From the NCBI GenBank assembly GCA_964555235.1, contig CAZKRU010000015.1, positions 1-59,736 of the forward strand: a stretch of 59,736 bases of DNA, read 5' to 3'. Source of the DNA: CAZKRU01 sp964555235. GTDB taxonomy: Bacteria > Verrucomicrobiota > Verrucomicrobiia > Methylacidiphilales > CAMAQI01. Under the pieces are notes generated by a model, which did no database searches, had not been told where the DNA came from, and saw nothing but the letters and a program-made list of their open reading frames with translations. The position numbers were made by a program, and so were the translations under genes. Shown one piece after another: positions 18,941 to 27,956 of this stretch; the stretch's first letter is position 1; the number at the start of each line of letters is the position of its first letter.

Positions 18941-19067
18941 CGGGTTGGGAGCTATTCCAACAGGTTGTCCAGATGAGGACAAGCCTCTTTCCCAGATCGA
19001 AGAAAATTAATCCCCCACTACTTCCATCATCGGCTTGGCGATTTTTACTCGAAAAAACGAACCAATT

Positions 19068-20327
19068 CTAACTTGGGGCTCTCTGTTTAAACGAGTCCAT
19101 CACTTCGCCCTTCTCATTCATTCCCGAAAAATGCTGCTGGGTGGGAGTCAATTCAACCTTCCAGACATTCAGCGCAGAAATGCTTTTCTCAAAATATGGT
19201 GTCCTTTCCATCGGATGCACCTTACGAGGAGTTCGACCCCAGGCTCCATCCCCAATAAAGGTGATCCCCTTCGGATCCTCGATTCCTCCCTTGAGGGCTT
19301 TCGTTCGTTTAAAGGCATGGTCATGATGCTCAAAAACGGTTCTGACTTTGGAAGCCTCAAGTATCGGAAGCCAGTGCGTTCGGATTTGCGTCGGAATTTC
19401 ATCTTCAAATTTTCTCACAGACGGATATGCCGGAACATGATATCCGACAAAACAATGGGGAACTGATTTTCTCGCCTCCAAAGTCTTTCGCAACCAATCA
19501 GCCTGACTTTCGACTTCACACGTATGACCACTGTCGAGAAGGATGATGGAAAGATAACTCCCGAAGTCCAAAGCTCCGTAAGCCCCCTCCCCCTTAAAAA
19601 GCCCCTCAAATAGCGAATAAAAATAGGGCGCATCCTCTGGCTTTTTATGAAAGCCTCCGATCACTTCATGATTTCCAATTCCAGCAACCATCGGTATCAG
19701 GCGATTTGCTGGGGTCACCATGTTCGCATGCCAGAGTTTGAAGTACTTGATCTCCGCATTGATATCCTTTCCGTTCGAGTACGAGTGATCTCCAACCACC
19801 AAGCCAAAGAGAGGATCCCACGCTGCCGCCATTCGATGAAGCGGTTCGACTTGTTTCGGATCAGTCCCGATATCCCCCCCTTCGGCAAACGTAAGCGTTT
19901 TCTCTAAAGTCGCTGGCGCTGTCTCAAAAAAGAATTTCTCCGGATTTTCTCCCACCTGAAATTGATAAAGCGTCCCCGGGTTCAATCCCGTCAAATCGAT
20001 CCGATGCGCCCAATGCGTTGCTCCACCAAATCGTCGAGGCACTGAAGCGATCGTCTTTTTCTCTCCCTCCCCCTTCATCTGGAAGCTCACCAGAATTGGA
20101 GATGGCGTCTGATCACCTGCCACAATCCATTGGATTCGCATTGTGGTTAAGGGATCCGCGGCCCAAGTGAGTAATAGCGTTTCCAATCCCGAAGCCGAAA
20201 GCAGTTCGGGGGGGAGGAGAGGATCCTCTTTAGCAAGTAGGCGATTCGGGATGAGTAACCCCACTCCCATCCCAACTGTTGCTTGAAAAAACTCCCGTCG
20301 CGTTAAAGAATTCCTTCGATCGATCAT
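19068..20327 (-). CDS. Tat-exported metallophosphoesterase, purple acid phosphatase-like
   Basis: The 419-residue protein has a Tat signal (SLTRREFFQATVGMGVG) within the first 30 residues, then a fibronectin-like N-terminal domain and a calcineurin-type phosphoesterase domain. Metal-ligand motifs are seen in order: GGDIGTD, VVGDHSYSNG, GIGNHEV, VGYHVPAYPS and EHHDHAFKRT. This would hydrolyse phosphoesters in the periplasm or on the surface after folding in the cytoplasm. A ribosome site (AAGG) precedes the ATG. Confidence 0.92.
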   Translation of the reverse strand: MIDRRNSLTRREFFQATVGMGVGLLIPNRLLAKEDPLLPPELLSASGLETLLLTWAADPLTTMRIQWIVAGDQTPSPILVSFQMKGEGEKKTIASVPRRFGGATHWAHRIDLTGLNPGTLYQFQVGENPEKFFFETAPATLEKTLTFAEGGDIGTDPKQVEPLHRMAAAWDPLFGLVVGDHSYSNGKDINAEIKYFKLWHANMVTPANRLIPMVAGIGNHEVIGGFHKKPEDAPYFYSLFEGLFKGEGAYGALDFGSYLSIILLDSGHTCEVESQADWLRKTLEARKSVPHCFVGYHVPAYPSVRKFEDEIPTQIRTHWLPILEASKVRTVFEHHDHAFKRTKALKGGIEDPKGITFIGDGAWGRTPRKVHPMERTPYFEKSISALNVWKVELTPTQQHFSGMNEKGEVMDSFKQRAPS

Positions 20328-20394
20328 CCCGCAACCTTAGCCATCATTCCCCTCAAAGACGATCCAAATCCGGTGACAAACAGGTTAAATTCCC

Positions 20395-21054
20395 TCACCG
20401 TTGTTGATTCCACGCCTCTGTCTCGTAACGATTCGTCTCCAATTGCTGCGCGAGCTCCTTTTCAAAATCGGTTAATTCCGATGCGTTCCACTCGATCTCA
20501 AGAGCCCTTCCCAATGTTTCGGGAAGCCTCTGCCGCAAACGATCTCGCAATTCCAAATCTTCCACCAAAATACTCCCTTGCTGCAACATCCCTTCACGAG
20601 TTCGACGTTGAGCTGCCCCCGCTACTTTTTTCCCGTTCACCACCAAATCAAATTTAACCGCTCGCTGAAAACAGGCCGCCTTCTCCTCCGGATCACAACA
20701 GGCCGCCAGCTCCACCGAAACCCCTTCCGCCTCAAACGCAAGGCGTATTCCCTCGTGAATCTTCGCGTAACTCTCCGACATCGGAAGGCTCAATAAGGGA
20801 TCTCCCTTTGGCGTCACCACGGTATACGTCAAATCCGAAGTATGATCGACTAATCCTCCTCCGGTGTAGCGCCGCACCCAAGTCCGCCCTTCAGGAGCCA
20901 CCACCCTTTCTTGAAAATACCCGAGGCTCATCGCCGGAACACTCCACTGATAGAGCCGCAAGACGGGGAGCTGAACCTGACGCAGCAATGCTTCGTCCAC
21001 CGCCATATTCCAACCGGGCGCCCCCTCCGGGTGCAAAATCAACCGCCCTTTCAT
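20395..21054 (-). CDS. LipM-like octanoyltransferase / lipoate-protein ligase family
   Basis: The 219-residue protein of the BPL/LplA/LipB fold has RRYTGGGLVDH at 61-71. The segment with Cys128 (AACFQRAVKFDLVVNGKKVAG) matches the LipM pattern, where this Cys accepts the octanoyl group and the Lys in GKKVAG is conserved. It is shorter than Bacillus LipM, lacking much of the C-terminal part. Transfer of octanoate to lipoyl domains is the best guess; lipoate ligase is the alternative. Its ATG overlaps the stop of the preceding hydrolase gene by one base, suggesting coupled translation. Confidence 0.8.
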   Translation of the reverse strand: MKGRLILHPEGAPGWNMAVDEALLRQVQLPVLRLYQWSVPAMSLGYFQERVVAPEGRTWVRRYTGGGLVDHTSDLTYTVVTPKGDPLLSLPMSESYAKIHEGIRLAFEAEGVSVELAACCDPEEKAACFQRAVKFDLVVNGKKVAGAAQRRTREGMLQQGSILVEDLELRDRLRQRLPETLGRALEIEWNASELTDFEKELAQQLETNRYETEAWNQQR

Positions 21055-21857
21055 CAGAATAATTTCTCGAGCAGCGTCTCCTTTTTAGGAGGATTCGTAA
21101 AGGTACGATATAAAAAGTCGGTGGTTAATTTCCAAGCTTTTGCCGCCGTCTCCGGATTCGAATGATCGTTATTCGGGTTTGCAAACGCATGCGCCACCGG
21201 ATAGCGCTGGATCTGCACCGGCTTTTTGAGTTCGACCGAAATCTTTTCAAACTCATTCACCATCGCAGGAGTGATCCAAAGATCCTGATTCGCAAAAATT
21301 CCAAGCACCGGGATTTTTAATTTGGAAAGTTTTTCGCGATTCAACTCCAGCGGCCCGTAATAAACCACCGCCGCCTCCAATCCTTCAACCTGAAGAGCCG
21401 CCTGTAGACTTAATCCCCCTCCCATCCCCCAACCGACGGTGGCCACATGAGGAACTTTAAAGCGTGGACTCTCTTTCAAAAATTTGACTCCGGCGCGAAT
21501 CCGCTTCATCGCCCCTTCCGGACGCAACTCCTTCATCAACTGTTCCGCACGACGCGGATCATCCACCACGGTTCCATTAAATAAATCAATCGCCAGCGTC
21601 ACATAGCCGCTCTCTGCCATCCGGTCAGCTGCCTCCTTCACCGAATCTTCCAACCCCCAATACTCATGAATCAATAAAACTCCACCCACGGGCTCTTGCT
21701 CGGGAATGGCAAGATACACAAAATCATCCATCCCGAAATCGCCAAGATTAACCAATTTCCCCTTGAGTGGACGGTCCGTCGCCGTTTTTTGCGGCTCTGC
21801 TTCCAGCACCAATCCGAGCATCAATATCAGAAATCCGCATCCAAAAAGTCTTCGCAT
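21054..21857 (-). CDS. Exported dienelactone-hydrolase-like protein lacking the nucleophile
   Basis: The protein of about 267 residues starts with a signal peptide (MRRLFGCGFLILMLGLVLEA). The alpha/beta-hydrolase domain has LLIHEYWGL, the nucleophile elbow VGWGMGGGLS, an Asp in FANQDLWITP and His in YPVAHAF. In dienelactone hydrolases the elbow is G-x-C-x-G-G; here the Cys position is Gly (codon GGG). The acid and His positions are retained. Either catalysis is lost or altered, or there is a base error. The frame is open upstream to 21923, but the signal peptide supports the ATG at 21857. It is coupled to the LipM-like gene. Confidence 0.85.
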   Translation of the reverse strand: MRRLFGCGFLILMLGLVLEAEPQKTATDRPLKGKLVNLGDFGMDDFVYLAIPEQEPVGGVLLIHEYWGLEDSVKEAADRMAESGYVTLAIDLFNGTVVDDPRRAEQLMKELRPEGAMKRIRAGVKFLKESPRFKVPHVATVGWGMGGGLSLQAALQVEGLEAAVVYYGPLELNREKLSKLKIPVLGIFANQDLWITPAMVNEFEKISVELKKPVQIQRYPVAHAFANPNNDHSNPETAAKAWKLTTDFLYRTFTNPPKKETLLEKLF

Positions 21858-21888
21858 CCTTCTACCTGTAACAAAAATATGACAAAGG

Positions 21889-23145
21889 TTAAGGAAAAAC
21901 ACCGCGAATCCGCTTCGCTTCAACGACTTTCTGAATTCCGAGCGTCAGCGCGGCAAGTCGATGACTGATCTTCCGTTCCCTCGATTCCTTGAGTACTTGC
22001 ATGAAAGTCTGTTCCATGAGTCGATAGAGCTTGTCATAAACCTCGGTCTCATTCCAAAAGAAATTCTGCAAATCCTGAACCCACTCGAAATAACTGACGA
22101 TCACCCCTCCTGAATTACAGAGCACATCTGGAATCACAAAAACATCCCCACGCTCCTCCAAAATCCGATCCGCCTCTGGGGTCGTCGGGCCATTGGCGCC
22201 TTCCGCCAGAATTCGACATTTCAATTGTCCGGCGTTCTTCGCATGAATCACCCGCTCCGTCGCCGCCGGAATCAAGACCTCACACGGCTGCAATAAGAGT
22301 TCTTCGTTGGAAAGCGACTCCCCTTCTTTGAAATCCGCAAACCGTTTTCCTTCCTGGAGATGCTTCTGAAGCTTCGTTAAATCGATCCCCTTTTCAGAAT
22401 AAAGACCTCCCGTCGCATCGCTCACGCCAACGACTCGCGCACCAAACTTCGCCATCGCATAGGCGGCATGACTCCCGACATTTCCAAAGCCTTGAACAAT
22501 CACTCGACTGCTTTGAGGAAGTTTCAGATTATCAATCGCACGACCCGCCAGATAAGCCACTCCCCGTCCGGTCGCTTCCGTCCTTCCCAAAGTACCCCCA
22601 ATCGCAACTGGCTTCCCCGTGACAATACTCGGAACCGAATGCCCCATGTGCATGGAATAGGTATCCATCATCCAGGCCATTGTCTGCTCATTCGTTCCCA
22701 TATCCGGAGCCATGACATCGGTATGCGGTCCAATAAAGGGAATCATTTCCACGGTGTAACGACGCGTCAAACGCTCCAATTCCCCGCGACTCATCTTCGC
22801 CGGTTCACAGGTAATCCCGCCCTTCCCTCCCCCGTACGGGAGTCCCGCCAGCGCGCACTTCCAACTCATCCACATCGCCAACGCCGCAACCTCGCCCATC
22901 TCCACCTTCGGATGATAACGCAATCCCCCCTTGGTCGGCCCCAACGTCAGATGGTGCTGGACTCGATATCCGGTAAAGACCCGCGTCTCGCCATTATCCA
23001 TCGGAACCGGCACGGAAACCGTCAGCATTCGTTTCGGCCACTTCGTCCGCTCCCGCATCGAGGGATTGAGATTTAAAAAATCGGCCGCAAGTTCAAACTG
23101 TTGGCTTGCCATCTGAAACGTCGGATTTTCGAGAAGAAACTGCAT
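21889..23145 (-). CDS. gdhA: Glutamate dehydrogenase
   Basis: The 418-residue hexameric-type enzyme interconverts glutamate and 2-oxoglutarate plus ammonia. Signatures are TKGGLRYHP, the catalytic Lys in LPYGGGKGGI, APDMGTNEQTM and the Rossmann GFGNVGSHAAYAMAKFGARVVGVSD. The length fits the NAD-linked family of about 420 residues. Together with glnD in the same strand run it forms a nitrogen-metabolism cluster. Confidence 0.95.
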   Translation of the reverse strand: MQFLLENPTFQMASQQFELAADFLNLNPSMRERTKWPKRMLTVSVPVPMDNGETRVFTGYRVQHHLTLGPTKGGLRYHPKVEMGEVAALAMWMSWKCALAGLPYGGGKGGITCEPAKMSRGELERLTRRYTVEMIPFIGPHTDVMAPDMGTNEQTMAWMMDTYSMHMGHSVPSIVTGKPVAIGGTLGRTEATGRGVAYLAGRAIDNLKLPQSSRVIVQGFGNVGSHAAYAMAKFGARVVGVSDATGGLYSEKGIDLTKLQKHLQEGKRFADFKEGESLSNEELLLQPCEVLIPAATERVIHAKNAGQLKCRILAEGANGPTTPEADRILEERGDVFVIPDVLCNSGGVIVSYFEWVQDLQNFFWNETEVYDKLYRLMEQTFMQVLKESRERKISHRLAALTLGIQKVVEAKRIRGVFP

Positions 23146-23199
23146 CAGGCAACTTGTCTCACCAAGGTGAATTTGTCAAACGTGATACGAGCCGACTCA

Positions 23200-23288
23200 T
23201 TCTCTCGCAAAGGTCGCCAAGGCGCAAAGTATGGAGGTATTTATTTTGAAACCCAAAGGCTTCGCGCCTTGGCGGACTTGGCGAGAAA
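23200..23288. repeat. Long imperfect inverted repeat, cgcc-ttggcga type
   Basis: The arm at 23200-23229 (TTCTCTCGCAAAGGTCGCCA and on) is nearly the reverse complement of 23259-23288. The pair lies between gdhA and trpG. A related fragment, gccttcgtgtgag, follows at 23350-23362. It could fold in RNA, but its character is that of a dispersed intergenic repeat. Confidence 0.65.
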
Positions 23289-23371
23289 CAATGAGTTCTT
23301 TGAGAAACATCAATAAAAACCAGAGACCCCCTCAAACTTCGTGAGCTTTGTGCCTTCGTGTGAGGCACTAC

Positions 23372-23947
23372 TTATTCCGGCTTCGAAACATTCAAAAAAT
23401 TCCGAAGGAGCGCCTTCCCCTCACGTGTCAAAATCGATTCCGGATGGAATTGAACTCCCTGAATCGGATATTCGCGATGTCGCAATCCCATGATCTCTTT
23501 CTCCGCTGTCTCGGCTGTAATTTCCAAGCAGTCAGGAAACGTCTCACGCTTGACGATGAGCGAATGATACCGCGTCGCCTCAAACGGATTCGGTAAATTC
23601 TCAAAAACTCCTTGATTGTGATGCAAAATCGGCGAGGTCTTTCCATGCATCAATCGATCCGCTCGAACGACATCTCCTCCAAACACATGACCAATACACT
23701 GGTGTCCGAGACAAACCCCCAGCAGTGGAATCGTCGGGCCAAAGCGTTTGATCACTTCATTCGAAACCCCGGCCTCTTTCGGCGTACACGGTCCCGGTGA
23801 AATCACCAAATGATCCGGCTTCATCGAAGCAATCTCGTCCATGGTGATTTCGTCATTTCGACGCACCACCGGATCCGCCCCCATCTCGCCAAAGTATTGA
23901 ACGAGATTGTAGGTAAACGAGTCGTAGTTATCGATGATCAACAACAT
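23372..23947 (-). CDS. trpG: Anthranilate / aminodeoxychorismate synthase glutaminase subunit
   Basis: The 191-residue class I glutamine amidotransferase supplies ammonia to TrpE or PabB. It starts MLLIIDNYDSFTYNLVQYF, has the nucleophile Cys in GVCLGHQ, and the His-Glu of VQFHPESI. The trpE stop lies 1-2 bases before the chosen ATG at 23947. AGAGGA is placed 9 bases upstream; ATG at 23956 would overlap trpE and has its GAGG too close. The direct trpE neighbour argues for trpG, although such subunits often serve folate synthesis as well. Confidence 0.93.
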   Translation of the reverse strand: MLLIIDNYDSFTYNLVQYFGEMGADPVVRRNDEITMDEIASMKPDHLVISPGPCTPKEAGVSNEVIKRFGPTIPLLGVCLGHQCIGHVFGGDVVRADRLMHGKTSPILHHNQGVFENLPNPFEATRYHSLIVKRETFPDCLEITAETAEKEIMGLRHREYPIQGVQFHPESILTREGKALLRNFLNVSKPE

Positions 23948-23948
23948 A

Positions 23949-25436
23949 TCATCCATTCCTCTGAAAAACTTGGGCTGCCGCAAGCGATTTCATTCCCGCT
24001 TTTGCCTTGTTCACACTCTCTTGATACTCTCCAAGCGGTGTCGAATCCGCCACTAATCCGCCTCCGGCTTGAAGGTAAGCCGTTCCATTTTTAAGCAACA
24101 TCGTTCGAATCGCAATGCACGAATCGAGATTTCCCGAAAAACTGAAATATCCGACCGCCCCCGCATACGATCCACGACAGGTCGGCTCTTGTTCCGCAAT
24201 GATCTGCATCGCCCGAATTTTCGGCGATCCGCTCACGGTCCCCGCCGGAAATGTCGCACGCATCACATCATACGAATTCTTGTTCTGATGCAACCGGCCC
24301 GTGACATTGGTCACAATATGCATGACGTGCGAGTAGCGCTCGATCGTCATGAAGTCGGTCACCTTGACACTATGGTAGTCACAAACTCGGCCGACATCAT
24401 TTCGCGCCAAATCGACCAACATAACGTGCTCCGCTCGTTCCTTCGGGTCTGCCAAAAGTTCTTTTGCCAAGGCTTCGTCTGCTGCATCGGAGGCACCCCG
24501 GGGACGCGTTCCTGCTATCGGACGAATCGTTACCTCTCCGTTTTCACAGCGCGCGTGAACCTCGGGTGACGAACCGACGAGCGAAAATTCTTCGAGTTGA
24601 AGACAAAACATGTACGGTGACGGATTAATCGAGCGAAGCGCCCGATAGAGTTGAATCGGCTCCCCCGTGAAAGGGACTTCAAATCGTTGTGAAGGGACCA
24701 CTTGGAAAATATCGCCGGCTTTAATGTACTCCTGCATGTCGGCCGTCATCTGGAGATAGCGATCCTGAGTCATGTTGACAGAAGACTTGAGCTCTGTCAC
24801 TTCAGGCTGCGCGGGAAGAATCTGGTGCGATGCCGGTTTCCGGAGCAACTCGGTCAGGGCTTCAATTTTGCGGGTCGCCTCAGCATAAGCGGACGCCGGA
24901 TCTCCCTCGACCCAAACATTTGCCACAATCAAGATGCGGCGTTCCAAATGATCAAAGATCAAAAGCGTGTCGCTGATCAGAAAAACCGCATCCGGAATCT
25001 GAAGATCATCCGTTTTCGCACGGGGAACCGACGGCTCGAAATAAGTCACCGATTCGTACGAAAGATATCCAACCGCGCCTCCATAAAAAATCGGCAACTT
25101 CCCGTGACTGACTGGGCGGTATCGCCCCATCAGCGTTTGAAGTTCAGCGAGGGGATCCTTCTTCGATTCAAAGGTCCGAGTCTTTCCATTTTCCGTCAGC
25201 GAATACTTTCCCGCCCGACAGGTCAGAACTGTATTTGGATTGGAGCCCAAGAAGGAATAACGACCAAATTTCCCTCCCTTTTCGACCGATTCGAGGAGAA
25301 AGGAGTTCGGTTGCCCCGACAGTTTAAGATAAACCGAGAGGGGCGTTTCCAAGTCCGCAATAATCTCGCGATAAACCGGAACCAGATTTCCCTGGAGGGC
25401 CAGTTGATTAAACGTTTCCTGATTCGGCTGCAACAT
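23949..25436 (-). CDS. trpE: Anthranilate synthase component I
   Basis: The 495-residue chorismate-using enzyme makes anthranilate, the first step to tryptophan. The N-terminal Trp feedback site appears as FLLESVEKGGKFGRYSFLG. The catalytic domain has IRPIAGTRPRG, LVDLARNDVGRVC, GTVSGSPKIRAM and AGAVGYFSFSGNLDSCIAIR. The length is normal. It is followed by trpG in a tight two-gene operon; no other trp gene is in the window. No leader peptide was identified in the 170 bases upstream. Confidence 0.95.
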   Translation of the reverse strand: MLQPNQETFNQLALQGNLVPVYREIIADLETPLSVYLKLSGQPNSFLLESVEKGGKFGRYSFLGSNPNTVLTCRAGKYSLTENGKTRTFESKKDPLAELQTLMGRYRPVSHGKLPIFYGGAVGYLSYESVTYFEPSVPRAKTDDLQIPDAVFLISDTLLIFDHLERRILIVANVWVEGDPASAYAEATRKIEALTELLRKPASHQILPAQPEVTELKSSVNMTQDRYLQMTADMQEYIKAGDIFQVVPSQRFEVPFTGEPIQLYRALRSINPSPYMFCLQLEEFSLVGSSPEVHARCENGEVTIRPIAGTRPRGASDAADEALAKELLADPKERAEHVMLVDLARNDVGRVCDYHSVKVTDFMTIERYSHVMHIVTNVTGRLHQNKNSYDVMRATFPAGTVSGSPKIRAMQIIAEQEPTCRGSYAGAVGYFSFSGNLDSCIAIRTMLLKNGTAYLQAGGGLVADSTPLGEYQESVNKAKAGMKSLAAAQVFQRNG

Positions 25437-25528
25437 CTTGGGGGCAATTACTACCGGATTTCCCGGGATAGGAAAGGGATTTTTGAGAGACTCCCTGATA
25501 ACTCAGATCTATTTAAAAATGATTCTTT

Positions 25529-25597
25529 GGCCACAAAAATCACAGAATGCTCAAATTAAAAATCGCTCCCTGTGTGATTTTTGTGACTTATGTGGCC
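25529..25597. repeat. Imperfect inverted repeat between frr and trpE
   Basis: GGCCACAAAAATCACAGA (25529-25546) pairs with TGTGTGATTTTTGTGACTTATGTGGCC (25571-25597) with a 9-base bulge. It could terminate frr transcription or simply be a dispersed element; it resembles intergenic 'cacaaaaatcacag' repeats and has no clear T-run on the minus strand. Confidence 0.5.
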
Positions 25598-25607
25598 CGA
25601 TCTCTTC

Positions 25608-26159
25608 TTACACCTTCAACAACTCCGCCTCTTTCGTTGCCATCAATTTATCAATCTCGGCGCTATAATGATCGGTCAATTTTTGGATCTCTTTTTCGCC
25701 GCGCTCCGCTTCGTCCTCAGTAATCTCTTTCGATTTTTTGATCTCGTCCAAAGCGTGACGACGGGAATTTCGAACCCCGACGCGACTCTCTTCCGCCAAT
25801 TTCTTGACCTGCTTCACCAAATCCTGACGACGTTCTTCTGAAAGGGCCGGGATCGGCAAACGGATGAGACGCCCATCCACGACCGGATTAATTCCCAGTC
25901 GAGATTCTTCCAACGCTTTGCGAATCGGATCGAGCGTCGCGCCATCCCACGGCTGAATCATGATCATTCGGGAATCCGGCGTCGTAATCGCTGCCAGCTC
26001 CTTCAACTTCATGTTCGTCCCGTAGGCATCCACGATTAGATTGTTCACCAGATCCGGAGAAGCTTTTCCCGAGCGAACCGAACCGAATTCCTGTTTCGCC
26101 ACACTAATCGTCTTCTCCATCTTCTCTTCCGCTTCCATCAAAATTTCATCGAGACCCAT
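25608..26159 (-). CDS. frr: Ribosome recycling factor
   Basis: The 183-residue protein splits post-termination ribosomes with EF-G. Family features are SVRSGKASPDLVNNLIVDAYG, the PWD motif, GRLIRLPIPALSEERRQDLVK and the C-terminal helix ending KLMATKEAELLKV. The length is standard (185 in E. coli). AAAGGAG precedes the ATG. It follows pyrH by 22 bases, the common pyrH-frr arrangement. Confidence 0.97.
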   Translation of the reverse strand: MGLDEILMEAEEKMEKTISVAKQEFGSVRSGKASPDLVNNLIVDAYGTNMKLKELAAITTPDSRMIMIQPWDGATLDPIRKALEESRLGINPVVDGRLIRLPIPALSEERRQDLVKQVKKLAEESRVGVRNSRRHALDEIKKSKEITEDEAERGEKEIQKLTDHYSAEIDKLMATKEAELLKV

Positions 26160-26181
26160 AAACCGACTCCTTTTTCAAAAA

Positions 26182-26913
26182 TTAGGCTTTATCCGAAACC
26201 AATGTTCCCACGCGCTTCCCCAAAACGACTGCCTTGAGGTTGCCCGGCTTAAACATGTCAAAAACGACAATCGGCACTTTATTATCCATGCAAAGGGAAA
26301 AGGCCGTCGAATCCATCACCGCCAGACGATTCCGCAATGCATCGAGGTAAGTGATTTTCGAATAACGCTTCGCCTTCGGATTCTTCTTCGGATCGCTGTC
26401 ATAAATTCCATCGACCTTGGTCGCCTTCAAAATGACATCTGCTCCAATTTCACTCGCACGAAGCGCCGCAGCGGTATCTGTTGAGAAGAAGGGATTCCCC
26501 GTTCCCGCAACAAAGATCACCACACGATTTTTTTCGAGATGCCGCATCGCTCGGCGACGAATAAAGGGCTCCGCAACATTTTTCACTTCAATCGCCGTCT
26601 GCACGCGGGTTTTGACCCCTTGCTTTTCAAGTGCATCCTGAAGCGCCATTCCATTGATCACCGTGGCGAGCATTCCCATGTAATCCGCGGTCGTCCGGTC
26701 CATCCCGCTGTGACTTGCCGTCAGACCGCGCCAGATATTTCCGCCCCCAATAACCACGGCAATTTCGGCCCCCATGCGATGAATCTCTGCGACCTGGCGA
26801 GCAATGTTGGCAGTCAGAACCGAATCAATGACTTCCTCTTTCCCACTGAGAACCTCCCCACTGAGTTTTAGAATGATCCTCCGGTAAACCGGTTTTTCCG
26901 ACGATTTTTTCAT
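26182..26913 (-). CDS. pyrH: UMP kinase
   Basis: The 243-residue bacterial UMP kinase phosphorylates UMP to UDP. Motifs include RIILKLSGEVLSG, VVIGGGNIWRG, MDRTTADYMGMLATVINGMALQ, FVAGTGNPFFSTDTAA and ATKVDGIYDSDPKKNP. The ATG at 26913 lies 2 bases after the mdh stop. AAGGGTT gives a ribosome site. Confidence 0.96.
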   Translation of the reverse strand: MKKSSEKPVYRRIILKLSGEVLSGKEEVIDSVLTANIARQVAEIHRMGAEIAVVIGGGNIWRGLTASHSGMDRTTADYMGMLATVINGMALQDALEKQGVKTRVQTAIEVKNVAEPFIRRRAMRHLEKNRVVIFVAGTGNPFFSTDTAAALRASEIGADVILKATKVDGIYDSDPKKNPKAKRYSKITYLDALRNRLAVMDSTAFSLCMDNKVPIVVFDMFKPGNLKAVVLGKRVGTLVSDKA

Positions 26914-26915
26914 AC

Positions 26916-27905
26916 TCAACCCTTGAGCTCTTGCTTCACCGTATCGCGCTCTTCCACGAGCTCCGCAACACTCGCATCAATCTTCGATTTCGAGAACGGA
27001 GTGACCGGAACCCCTTGAATAATTTCCCACTTCTTGCCATCCGTCCGAATCGGAAAGGAACACATGATTCCTTTTTCGATCCCATAACTTCCGTCCGAAC
27101 AGACCGCCACGCTGATACAATCCCCCGCTGCGGTCGGATTTGTCAGGGAGCGAACGGTATCGACCACCGCATTCGCCGCGCTCGCTGCAGAAGACAATCC
27201 CCGGGCCCTGATGATTTCCGCACCGCGTTGTTGCACGCTCTTAATGAAATCCCCTTCGAGCCAAGCCGTATCCTTGATCACCTCTGTCGCTGGCTTTCCC
27301 TGAATCTTTGCGTTGGTGAAATCCGGATATTGCGTTGCGGAGTGATTTCCCCAAATCGCCAGATGCTTCACTTCGGAAACCGGAACTCCCGCTTTGATTG
27401 CCAACTGCGACTTCGCGCGATTCTCGTCCAAGCGAGTCATTGCAAACCAACGGTCTGACGAAATCCCCGGCGCGTTTTCTTTGGCGATCCAGCAATTCGT
27501 GTTACACGGATTTCCGACCACCAAGACCCGGACATCGGAGGCCGCACCTTTTTCAAGAGCCTTTCCCTGACCAATAAAAATCTTTCCATTAATTCCGAGC
27601 AAATCCTTACGCTCCATCCCCTGCTTGCGGGGAACACTTCCGACAAGCAACGCCCAATTCACTCCCTTGAATCCTTCTTCCGGAGAAAATGCGGGAACAA
27701 TTCCTTGAAGCAACGGAAACGCACAATCCTCCAGCTCCATCGCAACCCCCTTGAGAGCGTTCTCGGCCTGAGGAACTTCCACCAGATGAAGGATCACCGG
27801 TTGATCCGCTCCAAACATCGCTCCGGATGCAATCCGAAACAAAAGTGAATACCCGATTTGACCAGCCGCGCCAGTCACCGCCACACGTAAGGGAGTCTTG
27901 CTCAT
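26916..27905 (-). CDS. mdh: Malate dehydrogenase
   Basis: The 329-residue NAD-linked TCA enzyme starts MSKTPLRVAVTGAAGQIGYSLLFRIASG, typical of the class of bacterial MDH resembling cytosolic eukaryotic enzymes. Active-site segments are RLDENRAKSQLA and the His of IWGNHSATQYPDF. The ATG at 27905 is preceded by a GGGG site; an in-frame upstream ATG at 27923 is less likely. The mdh-pyrH-frr order with a 2-base gap joins central metabolism to a translation/nucleotide pair. Confidence 0.95.
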   Translation of the reverse strand: MSKTPLRVAVTGAAGQIGYSLLFRIASGAMFGADQPVILHLVEVPQAENALKGVAMELEDCAFPLLQGIVPAFSPEEGFKGVNWALLVGSVPRKQGMERKDLLGINGKIFIGQGKALEKGAASDVRVLVVGNPCNTNCWIAKENAPGISSDRWFAMTRLDENRAKSQLAIKAGVPVSEVKHLAIWGNHSATQYPDFTNAKIQGKPATEVIKDTAWLEGDFIKSVQQRGAEIIRARGLSSAASAANAVVDTVRSLTNPTAAGDCISVAVCSDGSYGIEKGIMCSFPIRTDGKKWEIIQGVPVTPFSKSKIDASVAELVEERDTVKQELKG

Positions 27906-27956
27906 AAGATGCCCCCTATCCAAACGGCCAGAAAACTAATGACAAGTCATTTGTTC

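Noticed and set aside
24702..25559. 285-codon plus-strand frame
   Set aside because: Antisense to trpE, no ribosome site or conserved motif.
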